In this document: positions 22,792 to 34,605 of the stretch, piece after piece
How the letters are laid out: each line of letters opens with the position of its first letter
Position numbering within the stretch: the first letter of the stretch is position 1
Source: Gloeophyllum trabeum ATCC 11539
Lineage: Eukaryota; Basidiomycota; Agaricomycetes; Gloeophyllales; Gloeophyllaceae
Assembly (NCBI RefSeq): GCF_000344685.1
Contig: NW_006920416.1
Span: forward strand, 9,138 to 73,137
Direction of reading: 5' to 3'
DNA length: 64,000 nucleotides
Notes under the pieces: generated by a model
The model's input: only the letters and a program-made list of their open reading frames with translations
Database searches by the model: none
What the model was told of the DNA's origin: nothing
Position numbers and translations under genes: made by a program

Positions 22792-23005
22792 TATAAAAAT
22801 CGGGTCGGGGACTCACTACACTCCCTCGGACTCGTCGCCTGAGACGGCCTTCTCGCCGTCTTTCTTCAGCACTGCGAGCAACAGTCGCATCCGCACTGTA
22901 TCTGCCAACGGGAGAGGGGTTGGAGACAATGTGCGCCCTGCGCCGCTCTCTCCGTGGGTCGAGCACACTCACTCGGTCTCCAGGACCCGCCAGACACGCC
23001 GCTGA
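22792..23005 (+). pseudogene. Split-start unit 8, early stop
   Basis: TATAAAAAT lies at 22792-22800. AT is at 22929-22930 with a weaker donor GTGCGC, the intron is 22931-22983 and exon 2 starts with G at 22984. ATG is restored but TGA follows after seven codons. The GCGAAGATTAC stretch of the RRLQTS type follows out of frame. A dead copy. Confidence 0.35.
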
Positions 23006-26000
23006 CGCCCTAAAGCGAAGATTACAAACCTCTTTCACGGGCGCACGCTCGACACGGAGCATCCTATGGCCTGCCGAGCTATCGACGAACACCTGAATGC
23101 CCTGCGTCGAGGCCAGTGAGGGCACGCCATGCTCCGGGTGCGCGGCGTCCTATACTTGTGGGCCCTTCAAAAGGAGGGGGCGTTTCCTTCTTCGGGCTCG
23201 CCTCTACCATATCCAACGGCGCGATAACCGGTATGTATGTCATCACGATTCCGGACCATGCAAGACGCAGACTCTTCGCGTCGACACCGACGACGTGGGC
23301 GCGGCACCCCAGAGGCGGATGCCGCACAGGTTACTATTGACCCATGGCGAGGGCGGTGTTGCGCGTATACGACCAGCCACACTCAGCGGTGAGTGGACAC
23401 AACAGAACATGACTCGCGGCGGCGCTCACGCTTCGGAAGCGGGTGACAGCGTACGCTCCGGACGTCTCCATGAATTGTCATAGTCGTCTGTCGTGGAAGC
23501 CTATGATGATCCATGGAGGCCGCGGAACGCGGGCGAGGTCATGTTATGAAGCACACCACACTGCTCCTGCCCCGCAGGGCTTATATGCCGGGCCTGGATC
23601 AACAATTCGCGGCGGACGGCAGGGTAGCTTATAAGCTGGAAGGCGCCAAACGCACGGCGAGCGTCCATTACAACGATTCACTATGTTTAAACTCCTTGAG
23701 CTACATCCTCCGTCGTGACGGCACCACACCCGCGCGCCGGTCGAGCGAGTCCGTGCACGGGCGCGCTGGGCCGGCTCGCGGGGGATGGCAGAAGTGCTTC
23801 GTGAATACCTGCGGTCGTTCGAGGATGCGGAGAGAGGCATTGCAGACATGGGCCCACAGGATGGCTCCGTAACGTACGCCAGCCGAAGTTGTGAGTTCGC
23901 GCGGTTTCTTTCCTCCGCGTGATTGGTGGGCGCAGTGGTGTGTCAACTGCGTGCCATGAGTTTCCGCTCACGCCGCTCTCCGTCAGCGGTGGCCTGAAGT
24001 GGATAGCGCGTGGCGTGGAGTCCGCCGGATCGTGGCATTACGCAACTGTGTGGTCTTGAGTGTTGACCCGACCCCCCTCCACCCGAAGGCGAAGAGAAAG
24101 ATTCTCGGGCATACGAGAATGAGAGAAGAGCGAAAGAAGAGAGGGATAGACGTACATACGGGACCTGACTCAGCTTGCTGCGGTCAAATTCCCTCCCTCC
24201 GGAAAGATGAATCAGCCATGAACTGCACGAATGGAGTGGGCGAGGAGACAACATCGAGGTCGTACCAGCCCGCTCCGATTCAGCTCCTTGTACCCGAGGC
24301 GGGAAGCAGCCGTACTCGGACAGATACGCGGTAGAGAGGAAGTGAGGCTTTGAGGAGGCCGAAGGCGACGTGCAAATGCTGATCCAACACGCACAGTGAC
24401 ATAGCCACGCGGAAACTCAGCAATGTGTAAACAGTCCATGACCTACGCAACGGCACTGGGCGAGACCATGGAAAGAGACATCATCCAAGGTTCTCTGGCT
24501 CTGAATAAGGTTACGGTGGTCGGTGAAATGACGTCATACTCCTAACCTCGGTGGCAGACGGACGGACGTTCGCAGATTCGGCTGTGATGCGGTCTCGACA
24601 ACATTGGTTGTGTATTCTATCCACACGCTCCTCTTCCTCCTCTCAATCCGTCCTCATGCTGTCTATCCGCGCTGCTGTACACTCTTGACCCATAGGCACT
24701 CCCAGTGCTCATCGTGCTTTCCTTGCGGACTCTCTTGAATTGCACGGTGAATGGATTCCGTATGCAGTCCAGCACGATTGCTCCCTTCTTTTCTCGTCGC
24801 TTGCGTCTATCTTCCAGTGTCTACAGGGTGGACTAAACGCGTAGGGAATCCTTGTCACGCCGTCTATAGCAATTGGTATGTCCCCTGCCGTCTCACGTTC
24901 CCGCAATCGCATATGCGCATCCCATCTCTGCGAGTTGAAACACACATAACCCCAGGTTATTCTCGTACGCTTGGTTCATCCATTTCTCGTCGCTTTGCTG
25001 ATATTCCCCATTATTCCTCGGCGTAGGGACTCCCTCCATCCAACTCGGTTCCAACGTCTCGGCGCTGCTCTAGTTCTTCCACGCCCTTCAATCGGCCGGG
25101 TACAATCCAATCAAGTCGAGGATTGGCGGCTCACGCTTGACCCATAGGTTTGCCGGGGAGGAAAATGCGTAACGAGGCCCATGGGTGCACGGGTTACCTC
25201 CGCTTGCGTTCCCCATAGGCGTCGTGTCTGTGACGTATGTCCACAATCCTATTCGCGACCAGAATCACAGTGCAGTGATTGCATCGTCTGATTTCCCTGT
25301 TCGACTGGGTACACCAGTAGTGGGTCCTCGTATAGCGAGGCGGTATAACATTCAGTCTACTAATGTATCTCTATCCTTGTTTTCTTTTCAGAACTGTGTC
25401 CCCTGACTAAGGACCAGGGCCAGCTCCGCAGATGGACGATGAGGAAGCGAAGGCATAATCGGGAAGAGGATATGAAATTGACAATCCTATGAGACGACAT
25501 CTGACCTCCGGTAGGCGCGAAGTGGGACTCATCCTAGGCACGGAAGATAGCTCACCCCCCGGCCCGTCTTCTTGTTGGCGCGGGTGTCTCCGCGGCTTGA
25601 CAACCCAGCGGAGCGCACGGAGAAGGCGGTCAGCCTCACCATGCTGTGTGTACGCAGGACGCGTAGGAGAGCGTGCGCCATATCCTGTACGCAGGACGCG
25701 TAGGAGAGCGTGCGCCATATCCTGCTCACTTCATCTCGGACTGGACATGGTTACGCTGAGGGGGTGATCGTCCGGTGGATGTCCACGCGGCGAGGGGACG
25801 TGTCCACCCCGGACTCGGTAGGGCGGTGCGTCGTGTAGTACACGTCGTGGAGCCGCGCGATATCAAGGGTCAATGCGCGCCCGTTCCAGCGTCAGCGGGA
25901 GAGAAACGTGCGGTGGGTGAACCCCTCTCGATGAGCCACTGGGTCAAAGCGGCAGACGGGAAAAACCCAATAACAATGTGGATAGTGTCTCGGTTCGGAT

Positions 26001-26027
26001 ATTTGTGAGACTATACTAAGCATGCAC
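23006..26027. other. Repeat-derived DNA; CRE-like block at 24529
   Basis: 24529-24553 repeats the TGACGTCATACTCCTAACC block of 2176 and 6843. A CT-rich stretch lies at 24.6-25.1 kb. Nothing coding is supported. Confidence 0.4.
25650..25723. repeat. Tandem duplication, two exact 37-bp copies
   Basis: 25650-25686 and 25687-25723 are identical as read by eye (each starts GTACGCAGGACGCGTAGG), indicating a recent slippage or unequal-exchange event. Confidence 0.9.
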
Positions 26028-26590
26028 CGTCCTACCGCCAAGTATGAAGGATGTATCGCGAGGATGAGGGTACTTGTCCCTGTTTGGGATAAGAACTACT
26101 ACTATCATTGGACCAGTAGTGAATAATTTGAACTGCTCACTGGTTAAGTCATCTTCCTCTGATTGTATGTACCCCAAAATTGGTGTGGATAGTTCAGATA
26201 CCATTCTACACCATCTGTAAATTTCTCAGATTTTTCCAGTGGGTGTAGAGGTTGTACGGCGTAAGGGGACGGGAAGTGAATAAGATGTCACATGTGTCAC
26301 AATAGAGCTGTGGCGGGGCAGCAGTCACGCTCTGTCACGTTTAGACCTCGGACATGCAAGACAGTTTTAAATCCTGAGCGATGACCACTCCTCCGTTCCA
26401 TATACAAACTTGGACATGGTATATGCAGATATCCATCATTACAGAAAAAAATTGCCGAAGGTATAGGGTAGCCACGAAGTCCCCAGTGCACAAAAGGGAC
26501 GGGAAGTGAATAATTATTCACTACTGGTCCAATGATAGTACAACCATACGAGGAAGATGCTATTGATTATTTTACCTTCATGGTAGGACG
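26028..26590. mobile_element. MITE-like element with nested inverted repeats
   Basis: The ends CGTCCTACC (26028-26036) and GGTAGGACG (26582-26590) are inverted, each followed inward by ATGAAGG. A longer internal inverted pair lies at 26101-26128 and 26513-26540 (ACTATCATTGGACCAGTAGT). GGGACGGGAAGTGAATA occurs twice inside. The element is AT-richer than its surroundings and has no coding capacity. The target duplication is unclear. Confidence 0.6.
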
Positions 26591-26839
26591 AATGCGGCGA
26601 GAGTGGCTTTCGGGGCACTGATTCAATCCACTCCCAACGGCACGAGGGGTGGAAGCATCAAAGTGGTACCACCCTGGGTTACTAAAGATCGGCGCGGACA
26701 ACGCACTGTGAGCCACAGCAATGAAGCCTCGACTATGCGAGGCACGAACAAAGCGTACCCTTTATCGCGCTTGGAATGGCCATCGTGGCCAAGCGGATTC
26801 TCCACGAGATGTCGTTCCGGCAATGTGGCATCTTACGCG

Positions 26840-27221
26840 TATAAAAGGAGGCAGCTGATGCTGCAGAGAGCCATCACTCTCCCTTCTCGAATCGAGCTCG
26901 TATAAGCGCATCTACTCCCTGACTACATATAAACATCACCACTCTCGAACCTCGTCAGTCGTAGCACCCCTGCCAGGAGCAGCCATGTGAGTCTTCCAGT
27001 ACCCAGCGACACGAAGTTTGGAGACCTACCTGTTCTCCAGGATATCCAAATGGACTAGTAGACCCGACATGAGGTATCAAATCCCCCTCGCACTGCTCCG
27101 ATTCCAGTGGACGGCCACCCCTCGCACAACTACTGGTGCACCCTTCCTCGACGGAGTTGAGGAAACGTGCAGATCGTCCCCGAGGACGCGCGCTGTAACT
27201 CTCCGGAGACGTGGGGCGTGA
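26840..27221 (+). CDS. Split-start unit 9 (RFQW type), 60-residue hypothetical product
   Basis: TATAAAAGG lies at 26840-26848 and AT at 26985-26986. The intron is 26987-27040 (54 bp, donor GTGAGT, branch-like GACCTACC, acceptor CTCCAG) and exon 2 is 27041-27221. ATG is restored and the frame reads LALLRFQWTATPRT and stays open for 60 codons to TGA. No domain is recognised. The downstream part at 27.5-27.7 kb matches the 3' segments of units 11 and 14. Confidence 0.35.
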
Positions 27222-28498
27222 AGCGTTCGGCCCACCGGGCGATGAGGATCGCTCGCGTCATGGGTACTCGGGTCCGACAGGGTGTGGGAGGGATAAAGAC
27301 TCGCGTGTAAGAGTGCTCTGGAAGAGCGCTCATAGCGTGGAACTCGAGCCCCCGCTCTCTGTAGTCGGTGCACATCCGATCGCCATGGACCCTGCGAAGA
27401 CCCTTGCCACTCGATACCTTACCTACTGTCGCGCGCAGAAACCCGGCAATTGAATACCACACGCTGTATATTAGCGATGAGTGCCCTCCAAAGCTACAGG
27501 TGGTAGTACCTCTTCGCCTCTGACTTACCCTGGCAAGGAAGGAAGAACAAGGACGGATAAAAGAGGAGAACTCTCAACACTCGCCTTCCCTACGCGCTCC
27601 CATCCCTGAACTTCACCTAGCGGGCGCTGGGCGGCGTGCAGTGATGAGAGCGCTGAGAGTATGCCGGGTAACAGTGTGTCCATGAAAGTTGATATGCGGT
27701 GTTTACCATGGTAGGACTACTTAGCGCGAGTATATGTACTTAGCCATGGTAGGATGTCGCAGCGTGAACTTAGTACTCACGCGACGCCGTGATCTGTAAC
27801 AATGGATTGGAGAGTATGTGCGAGTTGCGAGATACTCGGGAGCATCATTCACTCACTTCTTGAAGGACGTATAAACGTATGATCCTGCCCGTGGACGCGG
27901 AATCCAAGAGACAGGACTTATGAAGAGGGGATAGATATTTACATTGTGCAACCTACTCAACTGTACACTTTTGAGACGAATTGATGATCCACATACAGAC
28001 GGCTATAGCGAGGTAGGTAGGTAGAGCGCTATGTGCTAGAGATGGAACGGGTGAAAGTTCATAGGCCTTTCGAGAAAGCTCCTTCCCACCGTGACGGTAT
28101 GAGGCTCAGCTTCTGTGAGCTCAAGGGCCCTATGCAGGCTTCAAGCTTCAAGAGCCACACTGACTTGCGTTTTCTCATAATATTGGGGAGGCATAGTTCA
28201 GAGAGCTGACTCGCTCGCTATGCGTCTTGGGATCAAAATCACTGGAACTGGTGAAGAAATTCATGGGACAATCACATACAGGATGGGCATGTTGCCACAT
28301 CTGATCTCGGATCTGGGAGACAGACAGAGCATGACTCACCGGGGTAAAACGAATGTGGCAGTGAAGCGCAGAAACGGGGTCCTGGTCGTCGGGCAACTGC
28401 ACAAGGATTACCTTCTGGGGCAGAGTAGAAGGCGACGGAACATACGCGAGGTAGCCGGTTCCTGTGGTAAATATGCGGCGGTGCTACATCAGAAAAGG
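27222..28498. other. Repeat-derived DNA without a supportable gene
   Basis: 27550-27680 resembles the unit 3' end (GCGCTGGGCGGCGTGCAGTG) seen at 32160 and 44840. From about 28290 a larger duplication with 41219 onward begins. No gene is seen. Confidence 0.4.
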
Positions 28499-28922
28499 TA
28501 TAAAAGGAGGGCGAGATGGCTCTCCCCACGCGTCGTCCCACGTGTCTATCCTCTCGCCTTCGAAGATCGTAGAAGAACTATTCATCCTCTCGCCGCCGAG
28601 GCCATCACCGCGAACACTATTTAGCACTCCGCGCCTCCACAAGGGAGAGGTATACCCAACGATGTGAGTCTGCTCCTGTGCTCTTCATGCACGAAGTAGA
28701 CTCAAGACTCACCTGTCGTGGAGGACTTGTCCGCCCGATTCGTCGACTCTTGACTGCCGACGAAGATTACAGACCTCCTGCTCGTGGGGCACTCACCACG
28801 TCGAACAGCTCGCACCCGCCGAAATATGGTTAGCCACGGCCATTTTCACTTTTTACACTGAAGCCGACCCTGCGCGATACCCGAGCAACTGTTCGCCGCA
28901 TGCCCGGAGCAAACTTCAGTAG
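28499..28922 (+). CDS. Split-start unit 10 (RRLQTS type), 66-residue hypothetical product
   Basis: TATAAAAGG lies at 28499-28507 and AT at 28662-28663. The intron is 28664-28723 (60 bp, donor GTGAGT, branch-like GACTCACC, acceptor GTGGAG) and exon 2 is 28724-28922. ATG is restored and the frame contains RRRLQTSCSW and PAEIWLATAIFTFYTEAD, matching unit 13 closely. It stops 37 codons before the unit 13 stop, so it is probably a truncated paralogue. Confidence 0.4.
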
Positions 28923-29761
28923 CCTATGCATGTCGGAGCCACCTCACCGCCTGACCCTCCTCACCACCCCGAAGCCAGTGATGTTTGCAATGCCGTGCGT
29001 CGCCGGTTCAAGAGCCCGAAGAAATGTCATAGCACTCGTGGGCTCGCGCGCACGTAGCATTCCGTGAGCACTGAGGTGTCGCGGAGAGTGGATCGATATC
29101 GCTATACTCCTCCACGAGGACAAATGACGCGAAGTGAAGGATGGCGAAGTGATTTATTCACCACCCGCCATTTTTTCCTATCCAAACGCCGTACCCCACT
29201 TCCCTCGTCAACTCTCTCGCAGGATGTCGCCCAGCGGCTGCTAGGCGTCGCTCTGCGATAGACGTGTCGAGTGGGTGTCAACTGTCTCTGGCGAATGTCG
29301 AGGGTAGATAACGGAGCGTGTTGAGTACCAGAGCCATAGCTACCGAACACAATCGATGAATCGGTAACTTGAAGTTCCTCCTGGACTGAGTCTGACCTTG
29401 ACATGGGCGATCCCCTTCAACTTGGCTCTTGCTTTGGTGCGAGTGGGCGTGCTGTATCTAAGTCTACGTGCGCTCTCCTCACCTGTGAATTTTTCGCCCT
29501 GCAACCCTGCAACCGCCACGCTATCCAGCTCGGAGCTTTCGTGCTCGCTGGCTTGCATCCAACCCGTTCTCTCGTATTGCTCCCTTTCGAAACCTTCTCC
29601 TCCGTCCCGTGCGTCTGGACTCGCATTCTTGTCTGCGTTCGTAATCATCGCGATTCCATCCGTCAAGTATCGGGACCAGGCGTTGAACTACTCGGTACTC
29701 GATACGTGATCCCTTTTCCTGGAATTTCCCTTCCTCCTGCCGTTCCGTGAGGTCGCGTTTA
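28923..29761. other. Repeat DNA between unit 10 and the TA-flanked MITE
   Basis: This is the unit 3' end (GCTAGGCGTCGCTCTGCGAT near 29240), then the CT-rich stretch shared with 42.7-43.0 kb. No gene is supported. Confidence 0.4.
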
Positions 29762-30143
29762 GTGTTCCGGGAGAAAGTCCTTGGCCTGTAAGTTACCGGT
29801 AAGTTACCCAGGTCCTCCCGGAGGTCGTTTCTTGCCTATGTAAGTGACGGTAAGTTGCCTGTCTCGGCAATTGCCGTGCGTATGGCGGTAATACCAAATT
29901 TCGCATGATTTTTGTCGTTCACGCCTCAATGCACCGGGAAGACGTCTCGAACACGCTGAATACTGGTACGGTGGTGCTTGTCTCAGTACCTCTTGCATCC
30001 CACCACACCCGGGCAGTGACCCCTTATTTGTGCGGTCATTACTTACCCTTTTTTGCACCCCCTTCCGATGCGGGTGGTAATTTACAGCAATTTACCGGTA
30101 AGTTAGCAGGAGGTAACTTATAACAGACTTTCTCCCCGAACAC
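29762..30143. mobile_element. 382-bp MITE with TA target duplication and GTAAGTTACC subterminal repeats
   Basis: The left end GTGTTCCGGGAGAAAGTC (29762 on) and the right end, inverted (GTGTTCGGGGAGAAAGTC from 30143), match at 17 of 18 bases. TA flanks both sides (29760-29761, 30144-30145). Several GTAAGTTAC / GGTAACTTA copies lie just inside each end. The paralogous block near 43025-43035 lacks the element. TA duplication points to a Tc1/mariner-type mover, by inference. Confidence 0.7.
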
Positions 30144-31481
30144 TAGTCGCGCCACTGCGCTCAGGGTCTGGCCACACGCACCTTTCTCCTTCGCTGCATC
30201 TCGCTGTCCCGGGTATCGAGCGTTCTGTAATTTCAAAACGCTTACCAGCCGGTACGTCCGTTCCCTTTCTAGAATGGATCTCTTTCTCTCCTCCAGAATC
30301 CTCGTCCAACCGCAATCGACGCATATCCACCTCATCGATCCCCATCCGCGAACCACCTCCCACGCTACGTGGAGAGTGTGGGTCGCTCCATGGCTGTAGC
30401 TAGGCCTGATCCGTTCACGTTTCGCTCGAACGCTGCTCCGCACTCGGGTATATCCTGTACTCCCCCAGCATCGAGAACAGAAACTAGACTACTCCGGGCT
30501 CGGTATCTGATACTAACTACTGCTTGTTCTTCGCTCCTCCGCGCCAATCTAAACTTTCCTCACGTAGTTCGGGCTCTGGCGACGCGTCCGCTAGCGCAGT
30601 CCTGTTCTCCTCTGACCCGTCGTAGTTCCCACCAAGGCGGAATACGGCTAAGGTACTAATTCAACCTCAAAATGGCGGAGATCTACATCCAGGACGAGTG
30701 AGACGTTAAAATCGCGCATAAGAAGGTAAACATTTGTTGCTTGACGTCACGGCATGGTCATCTACTGGTATTGCGTGCCGATTCCAGTGGATGGCCAGGC
30801 GGCGAGGACAGCATCGTCGTGTTCCGTGCCACGGTGAAGTTGTCGCCGTCCGCGCCACTCGCGCTTTTTTTGCAACTGCGCTGAGCGACTCTGCGCTGTC
30901 AACGCCGTTGTGACCATCGCGGCGTGGTCACCCATTGGCATCGCGCGCCGATTCCAGTGGATGGCCAGGCGGCGAGGGACAACGTCGTCACGTCCAGTCG
31001 CGGAGTCAGAGCCGCAAGAGTGTGTCAGCGGAATCCGCTTCGTTTGCATCGTTTATGCCAGATCCGAGTAGGTCGATGCCGGTGAGCCACTCAGCGTCCG
31101 TGAGGAGTGCCTGGGCCCGCAGTCTCAGAGGACAATGGCAGTGGCTAATGCACCTCCCCAATGGCCAAAGCGAAGGCCAAAGCAATGCGGTGATGAGGTC
31201 GGTGACGAGCGTCGGATAGTCCAGGTCAATGCATGGATTGCCTCACTCTGACGCAGTCATCGTTGCAGATGACTAAGGGATGTCTCGCCGTCTAGCATGC
31301 TGTTTCTTCCTCAATGGAACAAAATGTCAACGTTCACTGAAGTCACATCATAATGGGTGCCGATGAGGTCTTTGTCAGGAACGAGAAAGCACACGCAGTG
31401 GCCATATCACTGCTACGGATCTGAGACCTTGAGGCATGACAGTGGCTGGCCAAGGCGGGACTCCGTGGCACCGGTGTGCAG
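30144..31481. other. Repeat DNA with two RFQWMAR modules
   Basis: At 30750-30810 and 30920-30980 (period 170 bp) lie copies of the GGTCA...CGATTCCAGTGGATGGCCAGG module encoding RFQWMARRRGQ. The frame closes between them. TGACGTCA lies at 30742. No intact gene. Confidence 0.45.
30750..31000 (+). repeat. Tandem RFQWMAR module, two units (partner array 43190-43661)
   Basis: Both units contain TGGTCA, GGTATTGCGTGCCGATTCC or GGCATCGCGCGCCGATTCC, and GTGGATGGCCAGGCGGCGAG. Confidence 0.65.
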
Positions 31482-31739
31482 TATAAAAGGAGGGCGAGAC
31501 GCACCGTGCTATCCCACTGCTCTATCTCCGAGTCGAATCCTACACTCATACACATCGCGACGACCGAAGATCCCTTTCTGCACCCGCCCCCACCTGCGAA
31601 GATGTACGTCTTTCTTGGTCCTCGGTACATGTATGCAGCGGACTGACCCTCTCCCCTCTCAAGGACTCTCCTACGAGCGATTCCCGCGCTCACACTCCTC
31701 CGATTCCAGCGGATGGCCAGCCCACGGGACCGACTTTGA
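31482..31739 (+). pseudogene. Split-start unit 11 (RFQ type), 25-residue product
   Basis: TATAAAAGG lies at 31482-31490 and AT at 31602-31603. The intron is 31604-31663 (60 bp, donor GTACGT, branch-like GACTGACC, acceptor TCAAG) and exon 2 is 31664-31739. ATG is restored and the frame reads LLRFQRMASPRDRL, then TGA. In unit 14 the same region continues for 16 more codons. Confidence 0.35.
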
Positions 31740-32830
31740 AGAGTCTTGTCACCGATTCAAGAGGTGCCCGGCTCTAGAGATGGTCCTCGAGCGGTAAGCC
31801 GACCACTGAGAGACGACAAGAGTCTTCTGCCCGGGTCGCGCATACGCCTGGATCTCGAGGGCCGACCGGCCCATTCCGCCGTTTTATGCGGTTGCGATGT
31901 GCCCGGCTAGAGGCCTTCGTGTCCACACCAGACCGGCGGGTCGTGGGCGCGAAGACCCGGCGGACGTCTCCAAACAAAGCTGGCCGTGGTGATGAACAGA
32001 CGGGCTAGGACGGTACTCAGCTTGGGTACGGGATTGAGCTGTCCGTCCCATATCTTATTGCTTGCGCAGTCACTGGTCGCTCGGACCTAGAAAGCAGGAG
32101 TGGGCGACGGGTCTCAATACTCTCGTTCCCTGCGCACTCCCTTCACTGAATGTCTCTCAGCGGGTGCTGGGCGGCGTGCAGCGACGAGAGTGCAGAGGGT
32201 ATGCATCAGGCTGGAAATACAGCCTGGTAAATTGGCTGCTAGAGCGCGGTAGAAAGCGGGTGGAGCATATGATGGTCCATAGCGATATTTGTCCTAAGTT
32301 GTAATGCAGTCTCCCTCTTATACTACCCACTGTCGGTAGCGATGATAATTCAATGTGCATTAAGTTGTGTGGGTTCTCCATCTATATTCACCTCTCACCG
32401 AGCGTTCCCCGATGGGCACGGCGCAGTGACATGTGCGTCGTGGATGAATTCGACGACGCGAAATTCACTTTCTTACATGAACTACTGGTGAACCTGACTT
32501 CTACTTGGCCCGATACTCCCGGCCGCGAGCAACGACAGTAAGCTCATAGTAGTGCAGCGGTTAGCGAGGGCTCATGGACCATCCCGTATCATCCCTCACG
32601 GACTATAGTCAAGTCTTTCACGTATGATGCCAGCCGGATGGGGGGTTCCGAGTCCGGATATTGTTCGTCAGATCATCACCCGTGGGCTGGGCTGTCGCAG
32701 AGCCTCGCAAAGGCCGCAGAAATGCTTCATATCCAGCCGCCCGCCGGTGCGCAAATCGATATACAATACAGGGGGTTTCAGTCACAATGGGACGTACGGC
32801 TCAACGCGACGGAACGTGGTGTAGTGAGCT
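31740..32830. other. Unit 11 downstream part
   Basis: It matches 44445-45390 in long stretches, including GCGGGTGCTGGGCGGCGTGC and TCATCACC after TATTGTTCGTCAGA. No gene is supported. Confidence 0.45.
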
Positions 32831-33330
32831 AGACTGTAAGCTTCCTATGCCCCGCCCGGGGAGCTGGCGCGGATCTGGGGGTTGCGCGCCACACGGTAGG
32901 CACGCTTGAGCTGCTCGATACGCCGATCAGGCTTGAGATACTCGCCCCGCGGCTTACAAGTCCTTGTCCAGCTCCAGGCCTTCTTCTATACGGCACAGTG
33001 GTCAGCGTGGCGAAGAAGGAGGCGACGAAACGTCCAGCGCGTTCGCGATGAAGTCCCCGGCTGCGGGCAGGTCCATCACCGACTGGGGCTGGGGGGCACT
33101 GCCGGGATGGCGTACGAGATCGCGAGACCACGCCAGCCGGGTGGATATCGCGAAGGCGAAGCGGAGGGAGAGCAGGTAGCCCTCGGTGCGCGCGGGGATG
33201 TTCAAGTGGTGGCAGTCGATAGCTCCTCGGAGGACGGGCTGATGAAAGAGGAAATGAAGCAGCTGTCGTCGGTGGGGATGCAGACGAAGCCCGGGCGGCG
33301 AGCCTGCATTCGGTCGATGGCCGACCCTGT
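32831..33330 (-). pseudogene. HNH-type nuclease-like gene, C-terminal remnant 1
   Basis: On the minus strand GFVCIPTDDSCFISSFISP (about 33275-33219) matches FIYIPIADSCFIAYFASP of the remnant at 45.4 kb. The frame then shifts and continues as HLNIPARTEGYLLSLRFAFAI, and ends in a third frame with GEYLKPDRRIEQLKRAYR near 32930. I recognise the pattern as the C-terminal half of HNH-type proteins that are multicopy in polypores. At least two frameshifts mean it is broken. The zinc/HNH core itself is not preserved here. Confidence 0.4.
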
Positions 33331-34554
33331 GCGTCTCTGGAGCTCCGTGCGTGCATGGACAAGCTGATGAGCACGCCACCCCAGTTTCGCCTTCGCAGGA
33401 CTATGCGAGATGGCGTCGGAAGTCCAGGTAGCCTGATCGGACGAGCGTCCCATACTAGGCCCACGACTGGACCACTCTCCTGTAGCTACACTCACGGACC
33501 TTGGTGTCAGACACACACCCGCGCGTCGGTCTGCCGGTCTGCATGATAGAGTGTGATGCTGGCATGCGAGTGCCCGACCAGTTTGCGATAGCGGTATGCC
33601 GGTGGGCTTGCTGAGGAACAAGGAGCATACAATGCGGCCTCCTATTTCGCAGGACAATAAGACGGGGCCGTGTCTGCAAGTTTAGACAGCCTCGTCAGGT
33701 GAGCGCCTCATCCCGCACGGGTACGCCGACTCACCACAGTCAGAGCGCGCGCACTCCCGCATAGCTGCATTCCTTACGACCCACCACCGCACCGGTCAAG
33801 TGCCCCATGACACGTGCGCTGGACCGGCTCGCGGGAGTGGTGCAATATCCCCTCGTGGATACGTGCGGTCGTTCGAGCTTGGAGCGAGGGATACTGGGGG
33901 CGTTGAATCCAGCGACTGAAGTGTGCTCCTGCACCGAACGGCAGCGGGGAGAAGGGTCTGACCCCTCCGGAAAGGGATATCAGCGGAGATGGGACTAACA
34001 TCCGGAAGTGTCGAAGTACGACGACTGACCCTGCTGTTGCCTGCACCTACCCCCGAACCTTCGCCTGCTGCAAGTCCAGCAGCAGCGGCGTGCCTCGTCG
34101 TCATATTACTGACTCCCTTGGGAGTGCACCCGTAAAGCATATTATCATAGGTCGCGCATATCGCGCACGTCTCAATGCGTGTGGTGACAATGCGGACGCG
34201 CATACAGCGCGGGGGGTAGCGCAGTACACCTACGCGCTCGCCGTGACGTCTGCCATAAGATTCTGGGAAATGTCAGTGTGATAGGAGAGGAAACGTCGGC
34301 TAGGATAGAAGTAGATACAACATACCAGGGTCTCCTCTAGCCTAGTGCGGTCGTATACGTTGCTCGCCACGGGGGAAATGCATGCTGCCATAGAACGTAT
34401 AAGAGATGGGTATAGCGGATACGGGAGGGAGACGTCGGCCAAAGAGCTGAACGCGTGTAAGGCGAGTACTGCGCCCACCCATCAGTCTGTCCTGCTGCAA
34501 GACGTACCCGGAGCACACTCCCTTGAAATTAGCAGCACCAAGAGCACACAAGAG
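33331..34554. other. Repeat-derived DNA without a supportable gene
   Basis: Only short frames on both strands, no recognisable motif. Confidence 0.35.
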
Positions 34555-34605
34555 CATCAGGAAAACCCTCCCTGGCAAATTAGACATAATTTTGCATAAT
34601 TGGCT
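34555..34605 (+). mobile_element. Element C: left terminus of a transposon of the A/B family
   Basis: It begins CATCAGGAAAACCCTCCC and continues into AAATTAGACATAATTTTGC, the same terminus as elements A and B. About 200 bp of AT-rich DNA follow. I could not find a matching right end downstream in the window, so the element is truncated, rearranged, or a solo end. Confidence 0.5.

Larger units (their letters stand above)
28290..32720. repeat. Large duplicated block, copy 1 (partner 41219-45390)
   Basis: Same order in both copies: RRLQTS-type unit (10 / 13), CT-rich stretch, RFQWMARQRG module array, RFQ-type unit (11 / 14), then a segment containing GTATGATGCCAGCCGGA. This copy also has a 382-bp MITE insertion. 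Confidence 0.7.

Noticed and set aside
25650..25723. CRISPR-like direct repeat
   Set aside because: Only two adjacent copies without spacers in a eukaryotic genome; a plain tandem duplication.
32829..33464. 211-codon minus-strand open frame
   Set aside because: The recognisable HNH-type segments lie in other frames of the same strand; this frame is a Ser/Pro/Arg-rich shadow.
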